64,000 nt of DNA from G025836975 sp040391135 (GTDB lineage: Bacteria > Pseudomonadota > Gammaproteobacteria > Burkholderiales > Burkholderiaceae_B), in the NCBI GenBank assembly GCA_040391135.1, contig JBEBYL010000012.1:1-64000 (forward strand), written 5' to 3'. A model generated the notes under the pieces. That model was not told the DNA's origin and searched no databases. It saw only the letters and a list, made by a program, of their open reading frames with translations. This document shows, piece by piece, positions 52,244 through 61,551 of this stretch; the first letter of the stretch is position 1, and each line of letters starts with the position of its first letter. The translations under genes and the position numbers were made by a program.

Positions 52244-53332
52244 TCAGGAGCAGGTTTCTTTCTGCGGCGGGACTGCGCTGGACAAGGATGGATAGTCAAT
52301 ATAGCCTTTTGCGCCGGCCGTATAAAAGGTGCTGGGGTCCCAATCATTGAGCGAAGCGCCGGTTTTCAGGCGCGCAACCAGGTCCGGATTGGCAATGAAA
52401 GCCTTGCCGAACGCCACCGCATCGGCCTGCCCTTTGGCGACCATGCTGTGCGCCGTGGCAATATCGTAGTTCTCATTGACGATGACCGGACCGCCGAATT
52501 GCCGCCGGATCTCCGCCGTCAGGCTGTCTTCGCCCAGGGATTCCCGCGTGAAGATGAAGGCGATGCCGCGCTGGCCCAATGCCCGTGCAACATAGGAAAA
52601 GAGCTCGCGCGGATCGGAGTCCGACATGGAATGCGCATCGCCGCGCGGTGAAAGATGCACCCCCACGCGACTACTGCCCCATACCCCCACGCAGGCATCG
52701 ACCACTTCCAGCAGCAGGCGCGCCCTGTTTCCAATGGAGCCGCCATACTCGTCATGCCGCTTGTTCACGCCATCCTGAAGGAATTGATCGATCAGGTAGC
52801 CGTTCGCGGCATGCACTTCCACGCCATCGAAACCCGCCTCGCGGGCGTTCTGGGCGGCACGTGCGAAATCGTTCACGATGCCCGGGATTTCCTCGATGTG
52901 CAAGGCGCGCGGCACCACATAGGGGCGCTTGGGACGCAACAGGCTGACGCTGCCCTGGCAAGCCACCGCGCTGGGCGCCACGGGAATTTCGCCGTTCAGG
53001 AACTCGGGGTCGGAAACGCGCCCCACATGCCATAGCTGCAGGAAGATTTTCCCGCCCTTGCCGTGCACGGCCTGAGTGATCTTCTTCCAGCCCTCCACCT
53101 GGGCGCTGCTCCAGATGCCGGGGGTGCTGGGATAGCCTACCCCCTGGGGGGATATCGAGGTGGCTTCCGACAAGATAAGGCCGGCGGTCGCCCGCTGGCA
53201 ATAATAACTGCGCATCAAATCGTTGGGCACGCGTCCATCCGATGCGCGATTCCGGGTAAGCGGAGCCATTACAATACGGTTGTTTAATGCCACAGCCCCC
53301 AATTGAACGGGGTCGAACAAGCTAGTCATCAT
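52244..53332 (-). CDS. Old yellow enzyme family alkene reductase
   Basis: This 362-residue FMN-dependent reductase of the NemA/OYE class reduces activated alkenes or nitrate esters. The start MTSLFDPVQLGAVALNNRIVMAPLTRNRA and the HAAN active-site motif in VEVHAANGYLIDQFLQDGVNKRHDEYGGS are diagnostic. The C-terminal FMN phosphate region shows QADAVAFGKAFIANPDLVARL. It is divergent from trkA. Confidence 0.92.
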   Translation of the reverse strand: MMTSLFDPVQLGAVALNNRIVMAPLTRNRASDGRVPNDLMRSYYCQRATAGLILSEATSISPQGVGYPSTPGIWSSAQVEGWKKITQAVHGKGGKIFLQLWHVGRVSDPEFLNGEIPVAPSAVACQGSVSLLRPKRPYVVPRALHIEEIPGIVNDFARAAQNAREAGFDGVEVHAANGYLIDQFLQDGVNKRHDEYGGSIGNRARLLLEVVDACVGVWGSSRVGVHLSPRGDAHSMSDSDPRELFSYVARALGQRGIAFIFTRESLGEDSLTAEIRRQFGGPVIVNENYDIATAHSMVAKGQADAVAFGKAFIANPDLVARLKTGASLNDWDPSTFYTAGAKGYIDYPSLSSAVPPQKETCS

Positions 53333-53501
53333 TAATACTGCTACTCAAATCAAGGTTAACCCTAGTCAGTGTGCCTGAAAATGACAGAAGCTGCACAGGC
53401 AGGCATATGTCCATTAGGGTTTTTACCAGAATTTGCGCCATCCCCGCAATCCACTATCGTAGAGCGGGCAGATCGCCGCAATATAAAAAGCAAGGAAGCA
53501 C

Positions 53502-54155
53502 ATGGGACAATTCGCCGTCATCGGCTTGGGCCGTTTCGGTTCCGCATCGGCCCTGGAGCTCATGAAAATGGGCCATTCGGTGCTGGGCGTCGACACCGAC
53601 GGTAAAGTCATCGATAAGTATGCCGATCAACTTACGCATGCGGTCATCGCCGATGTCACCGACCGCGCGGCCCTGGAAGAGCTAGGCCTGGACAACTACG
53701 ACGTGGTGCTGGTCGCCATAGGCGAAGGCATACAGGCCAGCCTGCTTTGCGTCGTCCACCTGAAAACCCTGGGAATACCGACCATCTGGGTCAAGGCCAC
53801 TTCGCATGCCCAGCACCTGATCCTGAGCAAGCTGGGGGTGGATCGCATCGTGCACCCCGAAGAAGAAATGGGTATACGGGTGGCCCAGGCGCTTAGCTAT
53901 CCCATGGTCAACGACTATATCTCCATGGGCAATGGCGAATTCGTCGTGGAAATCGATGTCAGCGACCACCTCGAAGGCATCCCGCTAAGCCAGGTATTGC
54001 AAGGTGTGCCCGACACCATCCATGTGCTGCTGGTCAAGCGCAAGATCCAGATCTTCGTCCATCCTTCGGACGACTTCACGCTGGAGGCCAAAGATACTTT
54101 GGTATTGCTGGGGCAGTTGAATACCCTGAAGGCCATTGCGCCCAAGCTTGCCTGA
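53502..54155 (+). CDS. Potassium uptake regulatory subunit TrkA/KtrA
   Basis: This 217-residue cytosolic protein has one RCK domain: Rossmann motif AVIGLGRFGSASALELMKMGHSVLGVD, then VKATSHAQHLILSKLGVDRIVHPEEEMG, and a C-terminal TrkA-C domain (FVVEIDVSDHLEGIPLSQVLQGVPDT). It binds NAD(H) or ATP and gates the partner channel. The single-RCK length fits KtrA rather than the two-domain E. coli TrkA. AGGAAG precedes ATG 53502, and the channel gene starts four bases after it. Confidence 0.9.
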   Translation: MGQFAVIGLGRFGSASALELMKMGHSVLGVDTDGKVIDKYADQLTHAVIADVTDRAALEELGLDNYDVVLVAIGEGIQASLLCVVHLKTLGIPTIWVKATSHAQHLILSKLGVDRIVHPEEEMGIRVAQALSYPMVNDYISMGNGEFVVEIDVSDHLEGIPLSQVLQGVPDTIHVLLVKRKIQIFVHPSDDFTLEAKDTLVLLGQLNTLKAIAPKLA

Positions 54156-54158
54156 GCC

Positions 54159-55526
54159 ATGCGCAACTGGCTGCCGCTTTATACCTACCAATCGTACCAG
54201 CGGATACGGCGCACCGGGCTGCTGCGTGCCAGCCCGCCCATCGTGCTGGCGGCGGGATTCCTGGCGCTTATCGTCCTGGGCACCGTCCTGCTTGCCCTGC
54301 CCATCGCGGGCCGCGAACCCATCAGCCTGTTCACGGCCTTCTTCATGGCGACCTCGGCGGTTACCGTCACCGGCCTGACCGCCATCGATCCCGCCGTTTC
54401 GCTCAGCCTTTTCGGCCAGATCGTGCTGATTTGCCTGGTGCAGCTGGGGGGATTGGGGTTCGTCACTTTCGCCGTGGTCGCCGCCATTACCCTGGGCAAG
54501 AAAATGAGCCTGAAGCATCAGGCGCTTGCGCTGGAAGCCTTCAACCAGACCAGCGTGTCCAAGATCCGCCGCACCGCGTTTTCCGTCTTCAAGATATCGC
54601 TGGGCATAGAAGCCATTGCGGCGATCATCCTGGCCCTATGGTGGTGGCGCGACTACCCCTTGGCCACCGCGGCATACCGGGCTGTGTTCCATGCCATCGC
54701 CGCCTTCAACAATGCCGGATTCTCGCTGTTCCCGTCCAGCCTGGCGCTGTTCGCGGAAGACACCGTCGTCATCCTGACGATCAGTTTTTCCATCATCCTG
54801 GGCGGCATCGGCTTCTCGGTGCTGAGCGATGTCGGACACAAGAAGCGTTGGGCCACCCTGCTGCCCTACACCAAGGCCATACTGCTGGGTACGCTGGCCC
54901 TGAACCTGGTCGGCTTCGTTGCCATCTGGGCGCTGGAATTCAACAATCCCGATACCTTGGGAAGCCTATCGATCCATGGGCAGGCACTGGCCGCCTGGAT
55001 GCAGAGCGTAACCAGCCGCACCGCCGGCTTCACCAGCATCGACATCACCCAGCTGCACGACAGCTCCACCCTGGTGATCATCCTGCTCATGTTCATCGGC
55101 GGTGGTTCGCTGAGCACCGCCAGCGGTATCAAGATAGGGACCTTCATCGTCCTGCTTGCCGCCGTCTATTCCTATATTTTCCATCGCAAGGAAGTCGTGC
55201 TGATAAAGCGTTCGATATCGCCCGATACAGTCCAGAAAGCGCTGGCCCTGGTCCTGGTCACCTGCGCGCTCATCTTCACGGGCGTCCTGTTCCTGACGAT
55301 ATTCGAGAAAGCGCCGTTCATCAGCATTCTGTTCGAGGTGGTCTCGGCGGTCAGCACCACCGGGCTTAGCCGAGACCTGACCCACCACCTTTCCGCACCC
55401 AGCCAGTTCCTGCTTGCCCTGCTGATGTTCGCCGGCCGGCTCGGCCCATTGACCCTGGTATACAGCCTGGCCACGCAAAAACGCAGCCGCGTGCGTTATC
55501 CGGAAACCGAGTTCCAGGTAGGTTGA
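54159..55526 (+). CDS. Potassium channel subunit TrkH/KtrB
   Basis: This 455-residue inner-membrane protein has four M1-P-M2 repeats. Filter-type glycine motifs are seen in TVTGLTA, FNNAGFS, SRTAGFTS and VSTTGLS. It mediates potassium uptake regulated by the adjacent TrkA/KtrA subunit. The C-terminus is short and basic (KKRSRVRYP-like). A tRNA-Pro gene follows about 100 bases later on the same strand. Confidence 0.92.
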   Translation: MRNWLPLYTYQSYQRIRRTGLLRASPPIVLAAGFLALIVLGTVLLALPIAGREPISLFTAFFMATSAVTVTGLTAIDPAVSLSLFGQIVLICLVQLGGLGFVTFAVVAAITLGKKMSLKHQALALEAFNQTSVSKIRRTAFSVFKISLGIEAIAAIILALWWWRDYPLATAAYRAVFHAIAAFNNAGFSLFPSSLALFAEDTVVILTISFSIILGGIGFSVLSDVGHKKRWATLLPYTKAILLGTLALNLVGFVAIWALEFNNPDTLGSLSIHGQALAAWMQSVTSRTAGFTSIDITQLHDSSTLVIILLMFIGGGSLSTASGIKIGTFIVLLAAVYSYIFHRKEVVLIKRSISPDTVQKALALVLVTCALIFTGVLFLTIFEKAPFISILFEVVSAVSTTGLSRDLTHHLSAPSQFLLALLMFAGRLGPLTLVYSLATQKRSRVRYPETEFQVG

Positions 55527-55551
55527 AAAACTATGCTAGAATCCTGTTCTT

Positions 55552-55578
55552 CGCTGATCTTGGTTTGGTCGATCAGCG
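55552..55578 (+). other. Inverted repeat between trkH and tRNA-Pro
   Basis: CGCTGATC (55552-55559) and GATCAGCG (55571-55578) pair around an 11-base centre. There is no T-run. It follows a TGCTAGAAT segment that resembles an extended -10 element, so it may be the start of the tRNA transcript or a processing site. Confidence 0.4.
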
Positions 55579-55621
55579 AGACGACTAAAGGCAAAGCTGA
55601 TCAAAGGCTTTCGCCGATAGT

Positions 55622-55700
<79 letters not shown>

Positions 55701-55707
55701 ACAAAAT

Positions 55708-55740
55708 CAAGGGCTTGCAGAAGAAATCTGCAAGCCCTTG
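55708..55740 (+). terminator. Perfect hairpin after tRNA-Pro
   Basis: A 13-bp stem CAAGGGCTTGCAG (55708-55720) pairs with CTGCAAGCCCTTG (55728-55740) over loop AAGAAAT, ending TGCTTT. Likely tRNA terminator or 3' processing structure. Confidence 0.75.
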
Positions 55741-55772
55741 TGCTTTACAAGAATAAACAAAAAGACCTAAGC

Positions 55773-55818
55773 AAAAAAAAGGCCGCCGCATCAAAACGAT
55801 GCGGCGGCCTTTTTTTTT
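55773..55818. terminator. Bidirectional terminator between tRNA-Pro and the Bug gene
   Basis: Eight A residues, a GGCCGCCGCATC/GATGCGGCGGCC stem with loop AAAAC, then nine T residues. The symmetry serves both the tRNA side and the leftward Bug transcript. Confidence 0.92.
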
Positions 55819-55824
55819 GCGCAA

Positions 55825-56820
55825 TCACTGCACCGAAATATTCGCGGCCTTGACCACGGTATCCCAGCGCTTGAGTTCCTGCTTGGTGAAATCACCCAGT
55901 TCGGCCGGCCCCATGTATTGAGCTTCGGCACCCAGGGATTCCGCCTTCTTGCGGAACTCCGGAGTCTTCATGATGGCCTCGATTTCCTTGGTCAGCTTAT
56001 TGACGACTTCGGGAGGCGTTCCGGCCGGCGCGTACATGGCAAACCATGAGGACACGAGCAGATCGGGAAAGCCGGCTTCAGCGGCAGTAGGCACATCGGG
56101 CAGACTGGGCAAACGGCTCTTGCCGGTCACCGCCAGCGGCCTGAGCTTGCCGGCGGCAATTTGGGGCAGTAGCGGCGGAGGCGTGGTCATGGTCATATCC
56201 ACGGACCCGCCCAACAAATCCTTCATTGCCGGCCCGGTACCGTTATAGGGGATGTGCGTAAACTTGGTCCCTGCCATTTGGTTGAGCAGTTCAGTGGACA
56301 CCTGCTGCAGCGAACCCACACCCGACGATGCATAGTTCAGCTTGCCGGGCTCCTTCTTGTCGGCCGCGACCAGCTCCTTGAGCGTCTTGTAGGGCAAATC
56401 GGAGCGCACGACCAGGACTTGCGGCGCCGACAGCACATTGGCCACCGGAGCAAAATCCTTGATGGGATCCCAGCTTAGATTGGGCGTAATCAGGGGCGTG
56501 ATGACCTGGTAGCCCGAATACTGCAAAAGCAGCGTGTAGCCGTCGGCTTCCGAACGGGTAACGAGTTGCGCCGCGATGGTCCCCGCCCCGCCCGGCTTGT
56601 TGTCGACCACCACGCTCTGGCCCAATGCACGGCCCAGCGGCTCGGCGATCATGCGGGCGGTGATGTCGGTGGTGCCGCCGGGCGCCGCCGACACGATCAA
56701 TTTGATGGGCCGATTGGGGTAGCTCTCGGCTTGTGCCGAGGCGGGGGCCGCATTCATGGACAAGCCCACAGCACAAGCCAATGCGGCCAGGGGGTAGTTG
56801 GATTTTATTTTGGATAGCAT
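55825..56820 (-). CDS. Bug-family (TctC) solute-binding protein
   Basis: This 331-residue periplasmic protein has signal peptide AALACAVGLSMNAAPASAQA and Bug motifs YPNRPIKLIVSAAPGGTTDITARM, VVVDNKPGGAGTIAAQLVTRSEADGYTLL and HIPYNGTGPAMKDLLGGSVDMTM. ATG 56820 has AGGAG upstream; a longer upstream frame is unlikely. The Bug, LysR, HMG-CoA-lyase-type and CoA-transferase genes all read leftwards, suggesting uptake of the acid that the enzymes process. Confidence 0.9.
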   Translation of the reverse strand: MLSKIKSNYPLAALACAVGLSMNAAPASAQAESYPNRPIKLIVSAAPGGTTDITARMIAEPLGRALGQSVVVDNKPGGAGTIAAQLVTRSEADGYTLLLQYSGYQVITPLITPNLSWDPIKDFAPVANVLSAPQVLVVRSDLPYKTLKELVAADKKEPGKLNYASSGVGSLQQVSTELLNQMAGTKFTHIPYNGTGPAMKDLLGGSVDMTMTTPPPLLPQIAAGKLRPLAVTGKSRLPSLPDVPTAAEAGFPDLLVSSWFAMYAPAGTPPEVVNKLTKEIEAIMKTPEFRKKAESLGAEAQYMGPAELGDFTKQELKRWDTVVKAANISVQ

Positions 56821-57022
56821 TATGGTCTCCTGGAATTGAGTAAAACACGGCGGCTGGCGCCAGCTGTTGGTATGGATGTAGCCGGCCTTTAAGGCAACCG
56901 CCCTTGCAGCGCCAAACTGGCTGTGCGCGACGCATCGAGTATGCCATTGCAGCCCTGGACGGGCCTTCCTTATTGCGACAAGCGGGTTATCGCGAAACAC
57001 GAAAGCCCTTGCAAGGCAAGCA

Positions 57023-57931
57023 TTACGCTTCAGGCGGCGTATGCTGCTGTACATGCGCCAGCAATAGCCTGGCAGCCGCCGTCAGCGCGTCGGGATCGCG
57101 CACGCCGATAAGGAGCTTGCGGCGCGCCCATTCGTCGGTCAGCGGAATCAGGCTCAGTTCCATGGCGCGCGCATGCGTCGCCGCCGCCAGGCGCGGCAAA
57201 ATGCCGATGCACTGGGTGGCCACCGCCATTTTGCAGATGGAATCGAAGCCTCTTACCTGGATGCGCAGCTTAAGGGGTTTGCCCAGGCGTTCACTTTCCT
57301 CTTTCTGTCTCAATGCCAGCGAGGTCGCTTCGGAAAGCCCGATGTAATCGTAGGCCAGCGTATCGGAAAAACTGACCTGGCTGCGCGTAGCCAGCGGATG
57401 GTGGCGAGGCACCATCAAAACGAGCTCGTCGTCGCGATAAGGATATGTCGTCAGGCCTTCGCATGGCGTGCGGTCGGCGAAGATGCCCAGATCGGCCTGG
57501 TTATTGATGACCGCATTGACGATGCGCGTACTGTTTTCTTCTTTCAGGCCGATGCGTATGGCGGGATGCTTGTGCATGAAGACCGCAAGATCATCCGCAA
57601 GAAACTGCGTGATGGCCGACGTATTGGCACCCAGGCGCACATGACCCTTGACGCCAAAGGCATAGTCGGACAAGGCGCTGGCCATCTGGTCCATCTCGTG
57701 GATCACCCGCAAGGAATGATGCAGCAAGGCCTGGCCCGCTTCGGTCAGTTCGACACCGCCCGCGTGGCGATACAGCAGGGGCGTGCCCAGCGCCACCTCC
57801 AGATCCGAAATACGCTTGCTGGCGGCGCCCACGGCAAGGTGGGACTGCCGCGCGCCGGCCGATATGCTTCCTTGCCGAGCCACGGCAATGAACAGCGAAA
57901 GGGTGACAAGGTCGAATCTGGCAAGGTTCAT
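57023..57931 (-). CDS. LysR-family regulator in HMG-type cluster
   Basis: This 302-residue LysR protein has an N-terminal helix-turn-helix (FIAVARQGSISAGARQSHLAVGAASKRISDLEVALG) and an effector domain with LGANTSAITQFLADDLAVFMHKHPAIRI. It resembles the LysR at 60327 over the whole length, including GHVRLGANTSAITQFL-like versus LVRVSANISAITQFLPQDIKSF. The two could be paralogues. It lies between the Bug and lyase genes and reads with them. Confidence 0.87.
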   Translation of the reverse strand: MNLARFDLVTLSLFIAVARQGSISAGARQSHLAVGAASKRISDLEVALGTPLLYRHAGGVELTEAGQALLHHSLRVIHEMDQMASALSDYAFGVKGHVRLGANTSAITQFLADDLAVFMHKHPAIRIGLKEENSTRIVNAVINNQADLGIFADRTPCEGLTTYPYRDDELVLMVPRHHPLATRSQVSFSDTLAYDYIGLSEATSLALRQKEESERLGKPLKLRIQVRGFDSICKMAVATQCIGILPRLAAATHARAMELSLIPLTDEWARRKLLIGVRDPDALTAAARLLLAHVQQHTPPEA

Positions 57932-57962
57932 GGTTACCGGGACGTGGAGGAGACCATGCGCA

Positions 57963-58892
57963 TCAAGCCGGCTGGACAGGCGCGGGATGCAGAGTCAGGC
58001 GTGGGCCGGCCTTTAGAATCTGGCTGGGAACATCGTGGCCTATCAGGCCCGGGAGCGTGCCTGAAATGCCCAGGATGGCATCCAGATCGATACCCGTGTC
58101 GTATCCCATCAGCTCCAGCATGTGCACCAGGTCTTCAGTGCACACGTTGCCGCTTGCGCCAGGCGCATATGGGCACCCGCCCAAGCCGCCCAGGGAAGCA
58201 TCGAAACGATCGCAACCCGCAGCGATGGCGGACAAGGTATTGGCCAGCGCCATGCCCCGGGTATTGTGGAAATGCATGGTCAGCTCCAGTTGCGGAAACC
58301 GTGTCCTGGCCTGCAGGGCTATTTCCTCGACCTGCGATGGGTAGGCCATGCCGGTGGTATCGCACAAGGTAATGCCGTCCACGCCCAATTGCGCAAACCG
58401 GTCCATCAGTCCAAAGACCTCGGTGGCGGCAATATCGCCTTCCATGGGGCAGCCAAACACCGTGGAGAGCGAAACGTTGATGGCGGTGTCGGTGCCGCGC
58501 ACGGCGCCAACCACATCCGCCAGCTGCGCATACGACTGCTCGCGCGTCATGCGCAGGTTGGCCCGGTTATGCGTCTCGCTGACCGACATCACCAGATTGA
58601 CCTCGTCCACATTGCAGGCCAGCGCCCTCTCCGCGCCTCGCGCATTGGGCACCAGCACGGTATAGATGACGCCCGGTTGGCGCCGGATTTCGTGCATGAC
58701 CATGTCCGCGTCCTTCAATGCCGGAATGGCCTTGGGAGAGGTGAAGGAAGTCGCTTCGATCTTGGCGTAGCCGCTGCCGGAAAGCCTATTTATGAACTCG
58801 ATCTTGTCATGAGTATCGATAAATTGCTTTTCGTTCTGAAAACCGTCGCGAGCTGCGACCTCTTGAATGTATAGCTTCTTTCCGCCGTTCAT
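57963..58892 (-). CDS. Hydroxymethylglutaryl-CoA lyase-family enzyme
   Basis: This 309-residue TIM-barrel lyase has the HMG-CoA lyase signature GGLGGCPYAPGASGNV with the catalytic Cys near residue 240. The metal-binding parts ARDGFQNE and MHFHNTRGMALAN and a central LCDTTGMAYPSQV are intact. The family cleaves HMG-CoA to acetyl-CoA and acetoacetate, but homologues act on related acyl-CoAs. The neighbouring CoA-transferase suggests that the substrate is imported as a free acid. Confidence 0.92.
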   Translation of the reverse strand: MNGGKKLYIQEVAARDGFQNEKQFIDTHDKIEFINRLSGSGYAKIEATSFTSPKAIPALKDADMVMHEIRRQPGVIYTVLVPNARGAERALACNVDEVNLVMSVSETHNRANLRMTREQSYAQLADVVGAVRGTDTAINVSLSTVFGCPMEGDIAATEVFGLMDRFAQLGVDGITLCDTTGMAYPSQVEEIALQARTRFPQLELTMHFHNTRGMALANTLSAIAAGCDRFDASLGGLGGCPYAPGASGNVCTEDLVHMLELMGYDTGIDLDAILGISGTLPGLIGHDVPSQILKAGPRLTLHPAPVQPA

Positions 58893-58977
58893 TTTGAACC
58901 CTCGTTTCAGGGCCGGATAAATCCAGAACGAGATTTCTCATTCAACATTCGCCGGCCCTGAATAAACAATTAAATGA

Positions 58978-60168
58978 CTAAATGATTCCGCGTTGCCGCC
59001 ATGCCTGGCGGGTGCCTTCATCGATGCCGATGCCGGACAGTATCTCGTCGGTATGCTGGCCCAGGGCTGGCGCGGCACTGCGCACTTCGCCGGGGGTTGC
59101 GCTGAGCTTGGGAACGATGCCCGGCAGTTTGATCCCGGTCCCGTCGGGCAGCACCGAATCCAGTATCATGCCGCGGGCCTGATAATGCGGATCCGAGGCA
59201 ATGTCGGCCACATCGTAGATCCTGCCCGCCGGAATCTGCTTCGCATTGAGCCTGTCCAGCACCTCGTCCAGGCCATGCCGGGCCGTCCACTGCGAGATGG
59301 CCTCGTCGATCATCTGCACCCGCCCTACCCGTCCGACATTGTTTTCCAGTGCGGGATCGTTGCCCAGGTCATCCCGGCCGATGACCGTCATCAGTCGTTT
59401 GAAGATGCTGTCGCCATTGCCTGCGATAAGCACATATTTGTTGTCCTTGCATCGGTAGGCATTGCTCGGCGCGATGCCGGGCAGGCTGCTTCCGGCAGCC
59501 TGCCGGACCTCGTTGAACACCGAGTATTCGGGCAACAGGCTTTCCATCATGTTGAAGACCGATTCGTACAGGGCGACGTCTATCATCTGGCCCTGGCCAT
59601 TTTCCTGATCCCGTGCCCTCAAGGCCAACAACACGCCTATCACCCCGTGCAAGGCCGACAGCGAATCGCCTATCGACACGCCGACCCGGACTGGCGTGCG
59701 TCCGGGCTCGCCGCTTAGATGCCGCAGCCCTCCCATGGCCTCGCCGATCACGCCGAAGCCGGGCAAATCGCGGTACGGCCCGGTTTGTCCATAGCCGGAC
59801 ACCCTAAGCATGATCAGCCGGGGGTTGATCGATTTCAGGTCTTCCCAGCCCAGTCCCCACCCTTCCATGCAGCCCGGCTTGAAATTCTCGATCAGGACAT
59901 CGACTTCCTTGACCAGCGTACGCACGACCTCTTGCGCCTCCGCCTGGCGCAAGTCCAGCGTTATCGATTTCTTGTTGCGCGATTGGACCTGCCACCACAC
60001 CGAGGTGCCGTCGTGTATCAGGCGCCACTTGCGTAAAGGATCGCCCTTGACCGGTGGCTCCACCTTGATGACTTCGGCGCCGAATTCGCCCAGCATCTTG
60101 GCTGCAAAAGGCCCGGCTATTAATTGCCCCAGTTCCAGAACGCGGATGCCCGTCAATGGTTTGCTCAT
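58978..60168 (-). CDS. CaiB/BaiF family CoA-transferase
   Basis: This 396-residue type III CoA-transferase starts GIRVLELGQLIAGPFAAKMLGEFGAEVIKVEPP and has SRNKKSITLDLRQ and GFGVIGEAMGGLRHLSGEPG. The catalytic Asp is expected near residue 168 in SIGDSLSALHG. It moves CoA from a donor acyl-CoA to an acid substrate. It heads the leftward cluster and is divergent from a second LysR gene. Confidence 0.92.
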   Translation of the reverse strand: MSKPLTGIRVLELGQLIAGPFAAKMLGEFGAEVIKVEPPVKGDPLRKWRLIHDGTSVWWQVQSRNKKSITLDLRQAEAQEVVRTLVKEVDVLIENFKPGCMEGWGLGWEDLKSINPRLIMLRVSGYGQTGPYRDLPGFGVIGEAMGGLRHLSGEPGRTPVRVGVSIGDSLSALHGVIGVLLALRARDQENGQGQMIDVALYESVFNMMESLLPEYSVFNEVRQAAGSSLPGIAPSNAYRCKDNKYVLIAGNGDSIFKRLMTVIGRDDLGNDPALENNVGRVGRVQMIDEAISQWTARHGLDEVLDRLNAKQIPAGRIYDVADIASDPHYQARGMILDSVLPDGTGIKLPGIVPKLSATPGEVRSAAPALGQHTDEILSGIGIDEGTRQAWRQRGII

Positions 60169-60215
60169 GATTTCCTCGTGAAATAGCTCTACTCTGCTGT
60201 CGCAGGCAGTCTATC

Positions 60216-60245
60216 AAGCAATCCTCCCGCGCCGAAGAATTGCTT
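60216..60245. promoter_or_regulatory. Inverted repeat in the CoA-transferase/LysR divergent region
   Basis: AAGCAAT (60216-60222) and ATTGCTT (60239-60245) form a 7-bp dyad with a 16-base centre between the divergent genes, suitable for LysR binding. Binding is not shown by sequence alone. Confidence 0.35.
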
Positions 60246-60326
60246 AGCGATGCCGCCATCGCGAAATGCGATGGCCAAGCACCGAAAGGCTATACTGGAC
60301 ATCACCCAACGCCCACCGTGACCGCC

Positions 60327-61256
60327 ATGCATCTGGACCCCGTTTCACTGAAGCTGTTCATCAGCGTCCTCGAACAGGGCACCATCGCGCGCGCGGCCGA
60401 ACGCGAGCATATCGCCGCGGCGGCGGTCAGCAAGAGAATCAGCGAGCTGGAAGCCCAATTGAAAACCCGCCTGCTGGTCAGGACCAACAAGGGGATAAGG
60501 CCCACGCCGGCGGGCATTGCCTTGTCGGCCATGGCCAGGCGCGTCCTGCGCGAATTGGACGAAATTTCACTGCGCATGAAAGATTACTCGGACGGTGCCC
60601 GCGGCCTGGTCAGGGTTTCCGCCAACATTTCAGCCATTACGCAATTCCTGCCGCAGGACATCAAGTCATTCACGGGCGCCTACCCGAACATCCATGTCGA
60701 TCTCGAAGAGCAGGTAACCCCCGCCATCATCAAATCGATAACGGAGAACGTTGCCGATATCGGAATTTTCTCGGACACCGCCCTGGACCAGGACATCGAG
60801 ACCTTTCCCTATAAAGAAGATACGCTGGCGCTTATTGTCCCGGCCGGGCATCCGCTGGCGGCCAAGGCCGATTTCCGCTTCGTGGACGCCCTGGACTATG
60901 AGTTTATCGGCCTGCATACCGGCAGCGCCATCAACCGTATCGTGTCCAGGGCCGCCGATGAGCTCAAGCGCACGATAAAGCTGAAGGTGCAGGTCACGGG
61001 CTTCGACGCCTTGTGCTTCATGGTTAACTCGGAACTGGGAATAGGCGTTCTGCCGCTGGCCATCGCCAAACGTTATTCCAAAATGTTCGGCATGCGCATT
61101 CTCCCTCTCAAGGAATCCTGGGCGCGCAGAAGGATACTGATAGGCGTGCGTTCGTTCGAATCCCTGCCGGCCGCCGCCCGGCTATTCGTCGAACATTTGA
61201 GTCCTATGCGCGCTAAAGCGCCGAACCCGGGCAAAACATCCCTCAACGCTCAGTAA
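60327..61256 (+). CDS. LysR-family regulator, divergent from the CoA-transferase gene
   Basis: This 309-residue LysR protein has a helix-turn-helix (FISVLEQGTIARAAEREHIAAAAVSKRISELEAQL) and an effector domain with ELGIGVLPLAIAKRYSKMFGMRILPL. It is divergent from the CoA-transferase gene over about 150 bases and resembles the LysR at 57023. ATG 60327 is chosen; an in-frame GTG at 60318 is possible. It likely controls the acid-CoA cluster. Confidence 0.87.
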   Translation: MHLDPVSLKLFISVLEQGTIARAAEREHIAAAAVSKRISELEAQLKTRLLVRTNKGIRPTPAGIALSAMARRVLRELDEISLRMKDYSDGARGLVRVSANISAITQFLPQDIKSFTGAYPNIHVDLEEQVTPAIIKSITENVADIGIFSDTALDQDIETFPYKEDTLALIVPAGHPLAAKADFRFVDALDYEFIGLHTGSAINRIVSRAADELKRTIKLKVQVTGFDALCFMVNSELGIGVLPLAIAKRYSKMFGMRILPLKESWARRRILIGVRSFESLPAAARLFVEHLSPMRAKAPNPGKTSLNAQ

Positions 61257-61551
61257 CTCCACTGCAATGAAGGCCTGAGGCCCGGCGATTCATGGCCTGG
61301 CTTCACTGCTTTATTCAGCGACTCGACCAAACGGCTTACCACGCCCGTCTGCCTGCGGCGTAAGCCGTATGCCGCATTTTGCTGGCCCGCGTTCCTCTCT
61401 ATGATCCCTTCCATCAAGTCTGTATCTAGACATTAAAAATCGTAGCAAGCATGAGATAACGCTGCGCAGGTTCAGGCCTCTAGCGCGGGTACCGGCTCAG
61501 GCTGTTGTCGATACAAGAAGCCCGGATGCGCATAGAAGAGGGAGCCACGCC
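61257..61551. other. Noncoding region upstream of pgaA
   Basis: About 295 bases separate the LysR stop and the small ORF in front of pgaA. I see a GGCC-rich hairpin-like stretch just after the LysR stop (about 61265-61305) that may end that gene. A moderately AT-rich segment around 61415-61445 could hold the pgaA promoter, but I cannot identify -35/-10 boxes reliably. Confidence 0.5.
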
